Of a stretch of DNA of 64,000 nt, positions 11,076 to 54,329 are shown piece by piece. Position numbers and translations under genes: made by a program. The notes under the pieces were generated by a model. It searched no databases and was not told the origin of the DNA. It saw nothing but the letters and a program-made list of their open reading frames with translations. How positions within the stretch are numbered: position 1 is the stretch's first letter; the number at the start of each line of letters is the position of its first letter. The stretch comes from Corythucha ciliata (Eukaryota; Arthropoda; Insecta; Hemiptera; Tingidae): positions 36,870,198-36,934,197 of the forward strand of contig CM075937.1 in NCBI GenBank assembly GCA_038030265.1, read 5' to 3'.

Positions 11076-11538
11076 ACACGGTTTTCATCACGTTTTTGTT
11101 CATTTTATCGTTTTTAAATTTCTTGTTCTCCGATTTTTTATGAATAACTTGTGGAAGAACGGATGATAACGGCCTTTAATTAGTTTTTTATATAAAGTAA
11201 GGCTTCAGCAAGGCCGCCCTGGAAGACGTGTCGCATGGTAAGACCGCGTTCTATTTATTTTCTTGCTTAAGTTTACTAGTCGGAAGATGACCTGAGAATC
11301 CAGTCATCTTGAATACAAGAAGCCGACTGGCACACAATTACTAGCGAACAACGTTCAAGTTCTTTATTTTGTGTGACAGTAACCAAGATGACCTTTTTTT
11401 AAAGGAAATAAACTATATTGGAAGCCTCGGCCGTCCCCAAGTATCCCAAACGTCAGTTACGAAAGGCCCTGGAACTTCAGCGAGCTCAGTAGTAAGGAGC
11501 CTGCAAGGACTGACGCCGATAAAAACAACAACATACAA

Positions 11539-14500
11539 ATGGCATTTGAATCCCACCAAAACTCTTCGGCTGACTTCAATAAGCCGAAGCGTGCCTTTGT
11601 GAATGCCAGAAAATCGGAGAATGTCTTCCACAGTGTTAAAAACCTCCAGAAAACGTATAACCACAAATGGCAGGGCGTCGATACCAACAAAAAATCAACG
11701 GGTTTGTTAGAAGACCCCATTGGCTTCCCAGAACCGATCCACGGTGGGCCGAGGGGTCCTAATACACGACATCCTCCTTGTACACGACCTTCCGTTAAAA
11801 AGAAAAGAAAACCTCCCGAGGACGAGAATTTCAAGGCACTCTGCAAGGTCGTGAGACCAGTAGTATCTTTGAATTTACTGCGGGTGCGCATGGTTAAAGG
11901 TATTTTATTTTGTTTAATGACGTTTCATGAATCTCTTCTCTGCAGAATTTGACGTCTCCTAGTGACGTTCGAGCTCAAATCGTCAGACTTAAGGTTCGTA
12001 TTTTCTTTCACTGGTAAATTCTTAATTAAAATGGGTGCCTAAATCAGAAAATGTTCGGAGTCCCCGCTCAAAATAAGAGCATAACTAATATTTCATATTG
12101 GGCTAATGTGAAAGAAGAACAAAAAGTCAACGTTTTTTTGAAAGCATTTGCTTCTTCACTTGACGACGATCAAATTAAGGTTAGTGGACACCTTAAAGGT
12201 TTATTGTACGAATTTTAAAGCCCATCTTTGTAGAGTGTGATATCCGGAACGCCATCCGGAGATGAACCGGTCAGGAAAAAGAAGAAAGTTAAGGAAGAAG
12301 CGCCACAAGAAAAGTCAAGCAACCATAAACTACCGGATGAAGTGTACGCTCAGTATAGGAAGCTGATTAGTTTAAGGAAACAGCTTTGCTTGGTGAGGTA
12401 GAATTACTGGGTTTCTCCACGATAAAACGTTATCGACCTGCCTTATTTTTCCTAAATAAAGAATCGTCCAAAACTTCGTTTGACGCCACTCGGTGAAAAA
12501 TCTTCGCTGTCCGTCACCGACGGAAGTCGCGTACCATTGGCACTCAGTCAAGTTCAACATCTGATTCTGTTCGCGATTCTCCGAGACAAAAGCCCGGGTC
12601 ACTCGCCGGCTAGTTTCAACCTGAGGAAATCTGGCGGTATCAAACGGACACTGTTTTTAGTCGCCGAAGGCGTGTCGCTGCGCGACTATTTGGAACATCG
12701 AGATGCTTTGAAACATTTGTCTTCGTTGCCGCTTCAACTCGAAGTTGCAATGCCGTCACGTTGCGAGGACGTTGGTGACAATGACAATGCTCTGACGGAT
12801 ATTTCAACTTTACCGTTGACTGAGGGAGAAGTGAAGCGTCTTAATATCAGTAAGAAGTAACTTTTATCCTTTATGTAGCTTATTATTATTGTACATTGGG
12901 GTTCACTCCGCCCCGCGAGGCCATGCCCCAGATTCGGAGGATAGGGAGGGGGGTCGCTCCCTGAAGACTTAGTGCTTATCCACGAAAATCCCAACTTCGT
13001 TGACGAACAAGAAGGTACAGATCCCCTAGGCAGTTGCGTGTATAGAGTACATCAGATGCCCGGTGTAAGGTTAGCACATACAAACATTAGACTAAACTGA
13101 AGATTTCCATGGCATGGACCGATAGTTTTTGGAGTTGGGGGGGGGGGGGTTGAGCTTTTCTGTGGTTGGAGCTCTTTATGGCGCGAGATTTGTGGTCAGG
13201 AACAGGGAAAGAGTTTGCCTTTTAAAAACCCAGACTTCGAGGGGTGGGCTTTCTCAGAAAACCAAATACGGTCGCTCGACTCTCCAAACAAAATTATTGG
13301 CTCATTTAGGACCAAACGCTTGGTGATCTGGTGTCTGACAACCCCAATTTCATGGATTTAGGCCTTATAAAACCAAACTCGCTAAATCGGCTCCTTCAAA
13401 ATCCATTTTTCTCGGGGTTGGCTCCTCCAAAAACCGAAATTTACTGGGTTCGACTCATTTAAAAAAAAAAAAAATTGTGTCGTTGACTCTTCTATCTAGT
13501 ATCGAAATTTTACGGATTCGGTGCCTTAAAATCCCACAAAAAATCTGTTTTGTGGGCTTGGCTCTTTTATGGACACAATTCCGCCGATTAAGCGCCTTAA
13601 AACTCCCACATTTCATGTGTTTGACCCTTGACGACTCCTGCAAAAACAATGTTCGCAATTTGGCTCTTCGAAATGAAAACCTCACGGATTTTGACCCCTC
13701 CAAAAACCAAATTTTCTCGGGTTCTATACTCTATAAAAAAAATATCGCGTTTCAAATAACGGACGCCCTCTCCCCAGGAGCGGATTTCAGGTGAAATGTT
13801 TAGAGGGAGAGAGGGCTTGGCCCTCAGCTCAAAACCCCTCCCATCACAAATCAAATTCAAAATTTTGTGGATTATTGCTTCGTTGCTCGCAGAACAAATT
13901 TCGTGGCCAATGTCGTGGGATTGACTCCCTAAAAAGCCAATTTCACCGGGTTGACTCATTCAAATCCAATCGAATTTGGAGCTTAACCAGCCAGTTGCAG
14001 GGTCAAGATGGCGCGGATTTTGGATGTCGTCTGTCGTTAAGGGAGGAGACTGATATCCCTACCCCCCCTTACCTCCGATTCGAAACACTTTTCCGCAATC
14101 ACTGCCTGCCACTTTAATGCCCCAAAAGCTGTCGTGAGCTTTAAAAATCCCCGCGCCCTAGGGCGCGAAAATATCTTTACCAGACACCCTACCTTCAAGA
14201 CCGTTCGGTCGTGCTGGCTGAGGCCTATTCAACCGAACTAATGCACGTTTGTTTGTTTTTCATTTTATAAATCGACTCCTTAGAAAACAAAGCTTGTTAG
14301 GTCAAACTACGGTAGCAATGGTAACCCCTGCTTAGATTTCGGGACAGATTTCCTAGTTCTCGAAGTGTAATTCGGCACCCGTACGGGGTGAGGAACTCTG
14401 GGGGCAGCTGGCTTTCTACCTCTATGGTCAGGAGTAACGGAATGATTCAACGGGCAATTGAAAAAGTATTCTATATTAAAACTACTTTTCGATGTATTTC

Positions 14501-17500
14501 GCCCACCTGGTAAGAGACGATGTTCAACCCTGGGAGAGGCATCAGCGGATTTAAGGGGGGGGGGTTTCAAGTTATTCATCGACCCCCGCCTATACTTTTG
14601 GAGCTAAATTTTGGCCGTATTTCTAAGCCAATCCCGAATTTTAGTGTCTCATTTCAATCTCCAGGAAGTTCAACAGGAGCGTAAGATTTTGCTTTTCAAA
14701 TAAAATGCTGATCCTGCGAAGATAGCTCTCTCCTCTTAATAAGGTTAGAGGTCGTCGCTTCTTAGAAGCGATAAGAGATAATCGCTAACTGGACCCTTGA
14801 GCACAAGAGTGACAAGGATGACGAGCTAGCGCGCGCCGAGTGCGTTGCACTCGAAGAGATAAGCCCCTGCACCGGGGTGTGTTCTTTAGAACGGCCCGCC
14901 GAGGGTATGTTTTTTTTAAAAAACTCCCCTCGGCGGGTATGCTCCTTAGAACTGCCCTCCACAGGTACGTCCCTGGTCCCATCAATGTCGTGTTTGACCT
15001 CGGTGGTATCCATGGACGGAGCAGCCGGTGACTGCGGCGTTCACGGAAGGTTCTCTGAGCCCCTTCCGAGTTCTTCAGATAAACTTCTGGGTGAGCCCTT
15101 CAAGGTCCTGCCAGAAGCCAGGGTAATATAAGTCCACCGCCGGCAGAGCCCTGCATGCCGTAAGCGCCGAGGCCTGCGGTAAGCCTATTACACCAGGGGA
15201 TCGGCCAGGACAGAAGAGCATGAATTAGTTGAAGAAAAAAGCCACTAATTTTGCAAAAAACGCTAATTCACGGCAATAATTGAGAAAATCGCTAATTAAA
15301 TAACTGCTAAAATTGAGAAAGATTGATAATTGGCTAATGAAATTGACAAAAGTGCTAATTAGCGGCTAGACTTAGGGCAATCCTTATTCGCGGAAGACAA
15401 AACTCAAAAGATTAGCTATTAATTTGCGGCTAAAATTGAAAAAAATCGCTAATTAATTATTGGATGAATGCGGGGCAATAACAGTTCATACACCGCTAAT
15501 TTGCGGTCAGTGTTGAGAAACATCACTAATTAGCGCGGTTGAAATTAAAATAAACGCTAATTTGTAGCTCAAATTGAGAAAAAATGCTGATTCGCTGCTG
15601 AAAAGGTAGAAAATCGCTAATTTGCAGAAAAAATGGAGGAAAACTCCAATTCGTGGCAAAAATTGAGAAAAATCGCTAAAATGGGATAAAAACGCTACTT
15701 CCCCTAGTGGTAATTCGCAGCTAAAATTGAGGCAAATATCCAATTTTCGTCTGTAATTGAAAATGCACTAATCCGTGGCATCTGAAGGCAACTTCGGGGC
15801 CAACATTTGGAACGTTTGAGCGGAAGTCGAAATTGAATAATTTAAAACATTAAATTCAGTCACATCGAGTTACTTGGTAACTAACCTCAACTATCTGCTG
15901 TGTATCTGTGGTCTGTGCGCCTTGGCTTCTGCAGATCTCTAGACAATCCCAAATTTTAACTAATTTATTTTGAATTTTATAGTTTTGACGTATTCATAAC
16001 TCAACAAATGAGCTTCTTAGGTCATTTTTTCTCGCCAGACGCGCCCCTTAAGACACGGCGCGGCGCCCCTGGGCGGTTGCCCGGCTTGACCCCCTCTTAA
16101 ATCCGGCACTGTCCCTCAACACCCCGCGAAATTAGATTTTTGAAGAAGCCAGACCCACCAAGTTGGGTTTTGTCGACGCGCCAATTCCGTTTTAGTGGTT
16201 TTGAATGGACCAACCCTGCGTAATTTTGTTTTTAAAACTATAAGCAGCGACCCGCAAAATTGGTTGGTTGGAACTTGAAATTCTGATGCGGTGCGTTGGC
16301 TTTTTCAGGAAGCTGCCGCGGCAAAATGAGCTTCTGGCGTGCTAGGGATCCACAAAATTTAATTTTTGAGATAACCAAACCTACAATTATTTATTTTTCA
16401 GCCAGAAGTGAAGTCAGAATCAGCCAAAGCCGTAAAATTTGATCCCTTGATTGTTGAATTCGCGATATTTGCATCAATCAACCCCACGAAATTGCTTTTT
16501 TTTTTTTTTTTCAAAGTCATTCCAGTGAAATTAGGTTTTTGAGTGAGTAAAGCCCACAAAATTGGGTTCTTGAGGAGTGACAATAAACCGCGAAAATTGG
16601 GATTTGAAAGGGCCAAACCAGCGACATTTTCTTTTTTGAGTGAGATCCCCAAAATTTTAAAGAGAGCCGAAACCTTTGAAATTTTGATTTTAAACGTGCG
16701 AGATCCGTGAATTTGGCCTATTTTAGGGAGCCAATCCCACGAAATTGATTTTTCAGGTGTGCACGAGTCGTGAAATTTGTTTTTTGAAGGTGCCAAACCG
16801 GCGGAATTGTGGTTATTAAGATGTTAAAGGCAAAATTCGTTCTTAAAATAGTGAAAACCGTGAAATCGGATGGTATTATTGTCTAATCCACGACATTTGA
16901 ACTTGAAAGGAGGGCAATCCGTGGAATGGCTTTTTGAAGGGCCAAAACCCGTGAATTTTATTACTTTTTAAATTGATCCCCGCATAATTGCCTTTTTAGG
17001 GAGTCAATCTGGGAAGCTGACGTTTTGACTGATGACTAAAAGTACCTATTGGTTCCAATAGAGTCAATAATCCGCAAAATTTGGATATCACGAGGGCCAA
17101 AGCCGCGAAATTGATTTCGCACGCACAACATAAATGAGTGTGCTTGAGAAAGGGGGTGGGAGAGTGTGTCCCTCTTCATCAGAAAACCTGTATAACTACG
17201 CCCATGGTGGTGGTATAATTAAAATGTACATGCATATAGTATGAGAGGGGTATTTCTGGGCGCCTGACCCAACTCAGGCGGCAGGAGACTCCCGCCGTAC
17301 ATTCTCCCTTTTTTTTTCGTGCGATTTGTTTTTTCTCTTTTGAATTTCTACCATTTTCTGACCATCGTGGGTTAAGTGGACGATTTCGAGATTTGTAGGG
17401 TCATTCTATCGAAGTGCTTCGATTTGTGCGGAACAAGTTTTATCAGTACTTCAGACAATGGTCAATTTCTGAATGCAGCCGGTTCCGTCAGCGCCCGTGT

Positions 17501-20155
17501 GGTTGGGGGGGGGGATGAAATTGATCGTTTCGTGTCGTTGTTTCACAACAATTTTCTGGACTACAGACCAAAGTCAGTGAGGTCCACCTGTGTCGAAGCC
17601 CTTCCTTGGACTTTGGGACTTTCGATTACATGGCCCCGTGGTGCGCGGTCCGACCCATGAAAACTCGGATTCTTCGTGTCGAGTAACGCCAAAATATGTA
17701 TGTTGTTTTGTCCAATTTCAAATTCAAGGGAGCTTACCTTGTCAAATTTTAGGGTCATTTTTTGAAAAGTGTTTCTATTTGAGTCGGATGCTCTTCACAC
17801 GTTAATGGGACAATGCTCAAGCAGGTGGACCCGACCAAAACGCACCTAAGTAGCCGTCAGTGCTCTTTCAAGAGGACAAAAATGAGCGTTTTACACTCAC
17901 TTTTGAAGCAAACCCGTCTTTTTAGCCGAGAAAGTTGTCAATGGTGGCGTAACTGGGAGTTTGTGAATGGCAAAGGTGGTGAGTTCGAATCCTGCTGGGG
18001 TGCCTCTTTTTTTTAAAGGTCTAATCGTGTTTGTGCGAAGTCCTTTCGGTGAAATTTCAATTTAATTAGAGCTATTACAGGACTTGAAACTTTTTTTTTT
18101 CTTTTTTTTTTTTTTTTCAGAGTATGGTTCAATGGAGAAAGCTATGCAGTTGCTGGAATCACTGCTGCTTCTTAGAAGTATTTTCCCTATCAAAATGAAA
18201 GAAAGGAAAGAAAAGGTAAGGAAGATAGATTTAAATTATTTGTTGAGACTGCTACCAGTTTTTGGAATGCCTTTTTTTGTACAAAGGATAAACCAAACGA
18301 GAAAGTACGAAAAAACGAAGATAGATTCCCCCGTACCGAACTTCTACTATCGCCGTGGCAAATGGTCGAACAAGGTTATCCAGTCAGCACGGACCAGAGG
18401 TATGTATCTATCTGATTTACTCGTTACTTTTATGAAATTGGTGATGTTAAAAACTAGAACGGATATTTGAGCTGATGACTTGGAGGAGGAAAACAGCTTG
18501 AGGCGTGAGGTTTTGGTTAAACCCTGCTTCGCTGATTTTCTTTCTCGGTCGATCTCAGTGAAAAGAATAACGTCTGAAATTTGGACTTTTGACCAGTTGT
18601 CCACTTAATACTACAAAGTTTTCAAGGCTTGATGAATTGTTGTTTCAATTTATAGATTCAATAATTTCAAGTATACAAAAGACAGTTATCGTCCAGTGAC
18701 GGAGAAATCGCCTATGTGGGCGTTGGACTGCGAAATGTGCGCTACTCGTGCGGGTCAAGAATTGACTCGCGTGTCCATAATAAATGAAGATATGGAGGTT
18801 AGTTAACTTTTGATCCCGATCTCAAGATGGCTCTTGATTCACGTCTACACGGTGTTTCCGTCAGGTTTTATACGACAGTCTGGTTAAACCGCCAAACCCC
18901 ATCACCAACTATTTGACCCAGTTTTCTGGTATCACACCGGCCATGATGAGAAATGTGACGACGACTTTGGAAATCGTTCAAGAGGACATTCGTCGCATGA
19001 TTCCCTCCGATTGTATATTAGTGGGACAGTCTCTCAATTTTGATTTGATAGCACTCAAAGTAATTAATTATTTTGTGATTTACCATTTATTGTCATTTCA
19101 ATTTTAAAATGTTTTCATAGTTGATGCATCCTTACGTTATTGACACTTCAGTTGTGTTCAATTTATCCGGGAATCCGAGGAGGAAATCAAAACTCAAAGT
19201 TTTGTCCGCCGAATTGCTGTCTGAAAGAATTCAGAATTGTGGTAGTGACGGACACGACCCGACTGAAGATGCGTCCGCGTGTATGAAACTGGTCCTCGCA
19301 AAGCTTAGTAAATGTGAGTACCATTTTTATTCGTTTTGTTTTATTTATAAGCATTTTGTTTGTTTTTTTAAAATCCAATCTAAAAGGTTGCTTATTTGTA
19401 AATAATTGAACTAATTCAGCGATTAGTTGGGGTAACGCCGTTCTAAGTGGTCCACGCTCTAGCCAGGAAATAGTGGCAGCACAAAATCTTCTCATGGAGC
19501 GTGACAGGGAGGCCAAACCTAAACAGGTAGGACAGTGGCAAACATGAAGAAACATGTTCGTCGCTTCTCTTTTGCATCATTAGTAATTCATATTCTACCT
19601 CAGGCGTTAAAAGTAGCTGAGGGTGCGATTATTCGTACGCAAGGAAGTTCAACTGAACCCACCACCGGTGACGTTTCAACCACCTATAAACAACCACCGC
19701 CCAACTTAGTTACATCCCCCACCAATGACGTTGCTTGGTTTTTCTTTCAACCGTTCATCCAGCATCAAACCCCCTGTCTCATAGTTGGCAATCAACTGGC
19801 TGTCGATCATTTTACATCGATGACGCCTCGCACTAAAAAATCCAGCATCGCGTTTCAAACGGTGGACGAGTCACCCGAACGTGTCGTGTCCTTAGGTAGG
19901 AATGAGGCTCCGTCCCTGGGTTTGAGTCTCATGTACACCTCACTGGCTGACTGTTACGCGGTTGAGGACCGTGTGAAAAAATTGAACGGTTTGGTTAAAA
20001 AAGTGAAAAAGAAACTGGAACCGGGTGTGCTTTTGGTGGTTGTTCTCGCGGGTCGACGTAGCGGTGGAGATGTGTGCCGTGAGGGCGCCGCTTTTTTCGA
20101 CTTACCATTGGAAGAGATCCCTCCGGTAGATATGCCTGGCGTAGGGTCGACATAA
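11539..20155 (+). CDS. REXO5: REXO5 (NEF-sp) DEDDh 3'-5' RNA exonuclease, twelve exons
   Basis: Exons: 11539-11892, 11946-11993, 12048-12179, 12234-12392, 12462-12849, 18121-18215, 18287-18399, 18656-18797, 18865-19059, 19121-19313, 19420-19526, 19604-20155. All are GT-AG, phases agree, total 825 residues (human 774). REXO5 trims 3' ends of snoRNAs and rRNAs in the nucleus. The DEDDh core is clear: Exo I WALDCEM (Asp454, Glu456), Exo II LVGQSLNFDL (Asp537), Exo III GHDPTEDA (His587, Asp592). DYLTSFSGIT-like and HPYVIDTS blocks match the family. Lysine-rich patches near residues 94 and 190 look like nuclear localisation signals. The C-terminal EPGVLLVVVLAG segment matches the human tail, but no RRM is obvious. 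The frame is open upstream of 11539 to about 11405, just after an acceptor-like TTTTTTTAAAG, so the true start could be further upstream. Confidence 0.93.
13230..13960. repeat. Degenerate ~30-bp tandem repeat, family A (forward)
   Basis: Units with TTTCGCGG-like cores and GGCTCNNTNAAAACC spacers recur about every 30 bp inside REXO5 intron 5. The 105-120 codon open frames on both strands here are artefacts of the repeat. Confidence 0.7.
14760..15150. repeat. GC-rich patchwork with ~30-bp repeated motif
   Basis: Inside the REXO5 intron, a motif like TCNTTAGAACNGCCC ... GGTATG recurs three times near 14880-14970, with CGCCGAGG and its inverse CCTCGGCGG. Both strands are open for about 80 codons and the minus strand reads as near-repeats containing GSSKEHT and GRSKEHT. 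It could be a cryptic or lost exon, or a minisatellite; no gene is claimed. Confidence 0.4.
15225..15790. repeat. Degenerate ~30-bp tandem repeat, family B (forward)
   Basis: Units of the GCTAATTCGCGGCTAAAATT type, each followed by GAGAAAAA, at about 30-bp spacing inside REXO5 intron 5. Confidence 0.75.
16120..17130. repeat. Degenerate ~30-bp tandem repeat, family A (inverted)
   Basis: The reverse complement of family A: units like CCGCGAAATTGGTTTTTGAG then GGAGCCAAA, about 30 bp apart. A T-run of about 20 lies near 16500. The 132-codon minus-strand open frame (16398-16796) is a read-through of these units and is not a gene. Confidence 0.75.
17935..18015 (+). repeat. tRNA-like sequence, probable tRNA-derived SINE head
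   Basis: It has a box-A-like TGGCGTAACTGGGAG and a box-B-like GAGTTCGAATCC at the right spacing, then a T-run. The T-stem and acceptor stem pair poorly, so it is not a functional tRNA. A SINE or tRNA relic just upstream of REXO5 exon 6 fits best. Confidence 0.4.
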
Positions 20156-20179
20156 AAATACGATTTTGTCGGCTTTTAA

Positions 20180-20185
20180 AATAAA
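20180..20185 (+). terminator. REXO5 polyadenylation signal
   Basis: A canonical AATAAA lies 24 bp after the REXO5 stop codon and is followed by a T-rich tract, as expected of a compact 3' UTR. Confidence 0.7.
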
Positions 20186-20913
20186 TTATATATTTTTTCT
20201 TAATTTGTACACCTTTAAAAATAGCCTAAGTTGAATGTGTCACGAAACCCAAATCCAACTCAATTATCATCCTCTTCCGCAACAGTCAATAATCAACAGT
20301 TTTCGGGCCCCTCACTCCTAAACGCCACCTTGAGTTAAAAACCGCCATTGTACAACCAGGCGTTAGCATTCTACGAAACAGTTTTCATTACAAGTTTCAT
20401 CATTATTAAGAGTAAGTAAGGAGTAACGTCGTGTGAATACGGCCCCCAGTATCTTCGACACGAAACAGCTTCCTTTAACAATTAGCAAAGCCATCCATGA
20501 TTTAAACATTTATTTTTGTTTCATTTAGGACTAGATGAAAAAGTAACAAACAACATAAGTACACATTAAACAAAAAACTATTTTGATTAAATTAAATTGC
20601 ACATCATTAAAGTGAATCACTTGGAACATTTTCATTTTGTTGGAGTAAAACGTGCTTCAGTCATTAGCAGGAACATAAACAGAAATATAGTTCAAGCTTT
20701 AACTTGGGTCACAACCAGCGAAATGCCCTCAAAGATATTAAAGGTTGCGCTCTTTTAGGAAGCTAGTTTTAAGAAAGAGGGAGGGCGGAGGGCACAAAAA
20801 AATGGGACGGAAAAATCGAGTTTTTTTTTTCTCAAAAAATTACTGTAAAGAGAGAGAGGAAAATTCCCATTTTTAATGCTTACAATTTTTTTAATGAACC
20901 CGATTATAAACAT
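20186..20913. other. Interval between convergent REXO5 and TMEM184 stop codons
   Basis: No gene is visible. On the minus strand a TTTATT (AATAAA reversed) near 20510 could be the TMEM184 polyadenylation signal, giving a 3' UTR of about 400 bases. A phrase GTGTGAATACGGCCC near 20432 resembles a MITE end. Confidence 0.5.
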
Positions 20914-51729
<30,816 letters not shown>

Positions 51730-52083
51730 CTGCAATATAAACAGGGAACAATGAGTGTGCGTGAGCGATACAGGCAGAACGAGCAAAGGTACACCAAAAA
51801 GAGAGATCAATATTACGGAAGACGAATGAATGGGGAGGGGCGAGGAAAAATACGGTAGAACGACGGTAAAAAACTGTCACTTGAACCATTAGGGAATCCG
51901 TACCGCAATGTATCATTAGATTTGGTTTCCAGTGCTTTCCACTGTTCACATATACAACTGTTACATGAATTGGAACACGAAACAGGACCTTCCTACTTTT
52001 CTCGATGAGTTTATCGGTGCCATTAAATATCAAATTGGCAGCTGTATGACATATTTCTTCAAATAAAGCGACACTGAATAAAA

Positions 52084-52182
52084 TGGAAAGGGAGAATCTG
52101 ACTGAGATCTATCGGGAAAGGACACGGCGGGTTACGATCGAGTTGGCATTGCTTTCTTATCTATTCCTGGTTGCCCCGTTCA
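52084..52182 (+). CDS. Candidate first exon with a hydrophobic segment
   Basis: ATG opens a 33-codon frame, MERENLTEIYRERTRRVTIE followed by the hydrophobic LALLSYLFLVAPF, and ends at a consensus donor (AT|GTAAGT). A T-rich acceptor at about 52238 (TTTTTTTTTCAATAACTCAG) would add ILDGIVGIKIT and then a stop, giving a 44-residue single-pass protein. I recognise no family. The good splice signals and amphipathic-then-hydrophobic pattern favour a real exon, but chance is not excluded. Confidence 0.25.
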
Positions 52183-52850
52183 TGTAAGTTCTACATTGGA
52201 AGCTTGCTGCAAATCGGTTTTTTTTTTCAATAACTCAGTCTTGATGGCATTGTAGGCATCAAAATAACGTAAAATGGAACTTAAGTGACTACGCTGGGGG
52301 AGTATCGAAGGAAGGATCGCCGCTATCTACAAAAAAAGGAAAATAAATCGGTGCCGGTCCTTGCTCGTGAGTATCCAATCGCTCAACATTTGACATCTTG
52401 TCATCAATAAAAATCGGGCAACTTATTTCAATCATAGTGTCCTTTCTAGTACAAAGATTCATTAGTGGCAATTCGACAGACGCCCGTCATTTCCCGGCGA
52501 TGTCGAGCTTGGATAATGTAAATTACCTCGTTGACGTGGTGAGTGCATTCACAAAAGAGGAGGGTTTCGCGATTTGAAATCATTTAAACCGCAACACGTC
52601 GACAGAAGTGGCTTAGTTAGTACTTCGGGAGTTCGGAATGCCGGAGACAAGGGCTTTGTGATGACAAGAGTGAGTTTTCCGTTGTTATTCAAGAAAAAAG
52701 GCCAGTTCACAATTTATTATCGGTACGCGAACGTAAATGCGAATGAGTGACTATAGTCGGACCAGAGCAATCGTTTCATTTCAAGCCTTTTCACGTTGCC
52801 ATCCCGTCAATTTTGAAGTGCTTAACTTTTAACTAGCGCGTTAGGCTCGT
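52183..52850. other. Region upstream of TMEM184 with candidate start sites
   Basis: A short plus frame, ATGTCGAGCTTGGATAATGT at 52500, ends at a consensus donor GACGTG|GTGAGT and could be a first exon. On the minus strand a strong acceptor (TTTTCCTTTTTTTGTAG, near 52330) could belong to a TMEM184 5' UTR exon. Neither is confirmed. Confidence 0.3.
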
Positions 52851-53020
52851 TTCACATATACGAGGTTTCATGCGGCGCGGTTTTGGCTGCCGCGTAGTGA
52901 CCACGTACACCTTTACACACGTGCGGTACATATTACTTGGTTCGATGAGAAAGCGGCATTCACGCGGATTACACGCGGGGGCCTCGTGAAACCGCGTTAG
53001 TGTGAAAAGAGCGTTGGGAA
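52848..53020. mobile_element. MITE-like foldback, TTAGGCTCGTTTCACA family
   Basis: It starts TTAGGCTCGTTTCACATATACG, with GCGGCGCGGTTTTGGCTGCC inside, and has an inverted partner (GAAACCGCG..TGTGAAA) near 52985-53005. It belongs with the elements at 53606 and 53951. Confidence 0.5.
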
Positions 53021-53605
53021 ATGCTTAACGTAGAATGTTCACGTGCTCCTTTTATAGCGCTGAAGAAGATTACCTAACCCTGATGCTTGGAAAAGAATCT
53101 GGAGAAGGATACACGGTCCTTTCCAGCCCTCGAGTAGCACCCAACAAACGTGTAGTTCACCGGCATTTCGTTTTTTTTTCATCGGTCGAATAAACGCCAT
53201 TTGTGTATTATAGAATAAAAAGAACACGTTTTGATGATTCTCTAGTCGAAATTCATTTTCCAAGTGACATAGGAACAAGACTTCTTGGCCGAGTGATGTG
53301 AGGAATACACATTCTGTTCTGCCTCAGTGACTGAAAACCGGAAGAAACTATCACCGTCTGTGGATCAATTGCTTACAACAGACCTAAATTTCAGCTCATA
53401 AAACATAAAACAACGTTTGGAACGTTAAAATTAAGTAGATATAAATAAATCACTCAATACTGTAATAAATTTGGGGTAACCAGGAAAGGTAATATAACCC
53501 AACTCTTATCTCGTGTCCGTTCCCGATCTGTAGACTTCGACACCATTAATTTACACGAGACTCAAATCCTCAGGCCGTACAGTCCACAGGAATTGTCTTG
53601 GACCC

Positions 53606-53690
53606 TTAGGCTCGTTTCACACATACGCGGTTTCCCGAGGCGCGAACGCGGTGGGTGCCTCGCATGTGTGAATCGAGAAACCTCTTCAAA
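53606..53690. mobile_element. MITE fragment, TTAGGCTCGTTTCACACATA family
   Basis: TTAGGCTCGTTTCACACATA then CGCGGTTTCCCGAGGCGCG, inverted within by GCCTCGCATGTGTGAA. The right terminus is missing. Confidence 0.6.
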
Positions 53691-53950
53691 CCGCTGCCGC
53701 GTAGAAACCGAATTTCGCTTCGCACCAACGATATGTAAAAGAACTGGATTGCTCATCACTGCTGATAAAGACCAGCTGATAATAGCCATCAAATAAGCTC
53801 CCATAGTGGATGAGAGGGGTGGAGTTTCAAAATAAGTGCCATATTGCCATTAACTACACAAGGAGAGGGGCAGGGTGATTGTTTACCAGGGGACGACCTG
53901 CCCCCTCCACGCCCCTCCAGTCCTCTGTGAGCAATCCAGGTTTATATATC

Positions 53951-54035
53951 GTTGGTTCACACATACGAGGCACCCACCGCGTTTGCGCCGCGTAGCAACC
54001 GCGCCTCGGGAAACCGCGTATGTGTGAACCGAGCC
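53951..54035. mobile_element. Palindromic MITE, GGTTCACACATACG family
   Basis: GGTTCACACATACGAGGCAC at left pairs with CGTATGTGTGAACC at right, followed by GAGCCT and TAA. The left tip is truncated. It abuts the next MITE at the shared TAA. Confidence 0.65.
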
Positions 54036-54038
54036 TAA

Positions 54039-54188
54039 AGGCTCCGCCACACCGAACGCGAACTGCCGCGCGGACTAGTCCGCACGCCAAAAAATCATGA
54101 CAACGTGGGTGAGGTATACCCCGTTACCATAGTTTTTCCGCGAGCGGACCAGTCCGCGCGGCAGTTCGCGTTCGGTGTGGCGAGGCCT
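54039..54188. mobile_element. 150-bp MITE with AGGCTCCGCCACACCG ends
   Basis: The arms AGGCTCCGCCACACCGAACG, then CGAACTGCCGCGCGGACTAG, are mirrored by GACCAGTCCGCGCGGCAGTT, then CGGTGTGGCGAGGCCT. The flanks are TAA on the left and TTA on the right. Almost the whole element is one GC-rich hairpin. Confidence 0.8.
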
Positions 54189-54329
54189 TTAAGCTGTTAA
54201 CACATCATTTTACAATTGTTGTCATTTTCTGTTCTAATAACAGCTGTGAGCTGTGACCAGGTCATACCTTGTCGAGTCCCCCTCCTTCCGACCTTCAGGA
54301 GTGTCAGACACTCATTTATTGGTAGAATA

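Larger units (their letters stand above)
12850..18120 (+). other. 5.27-kb repeat-filled intron 5 of REXO5
   Basis: The donor is GTAAGA at 12850 and the acceptor follows a long T-tract ending CAG at 18120. Splicing joins residue Ile-Lys in frame (phase 1). All other REXO5 introns are roughly 50-260 bp. The intron holds family A and B repeats in both orientations, a GC-rich patchwork at 14760-15150 and a tRNA-like sequence at about 17935-18005. Confidence 0.85.

Noticed and set aside
11457..11891. 144-codon minus-strand open frame
   Set aside because: It is the antisense shadow of REXO5 exon 1, which has consistent splicing on the plus strand.
17376..17660. 94-codon plus frame in the REXO5 intron as an extra exon
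   Set aside because: The exon 5 to exon 6 junction is in phase without it, it contains a G-run typical of spacer DNA, and it matches nothing in the family.
17935..18015. Functional tRNA gene
   Set aside because: The A and B boxes are present but the T and acceptor stems pair poorly and no proper anticodon arm is visible.
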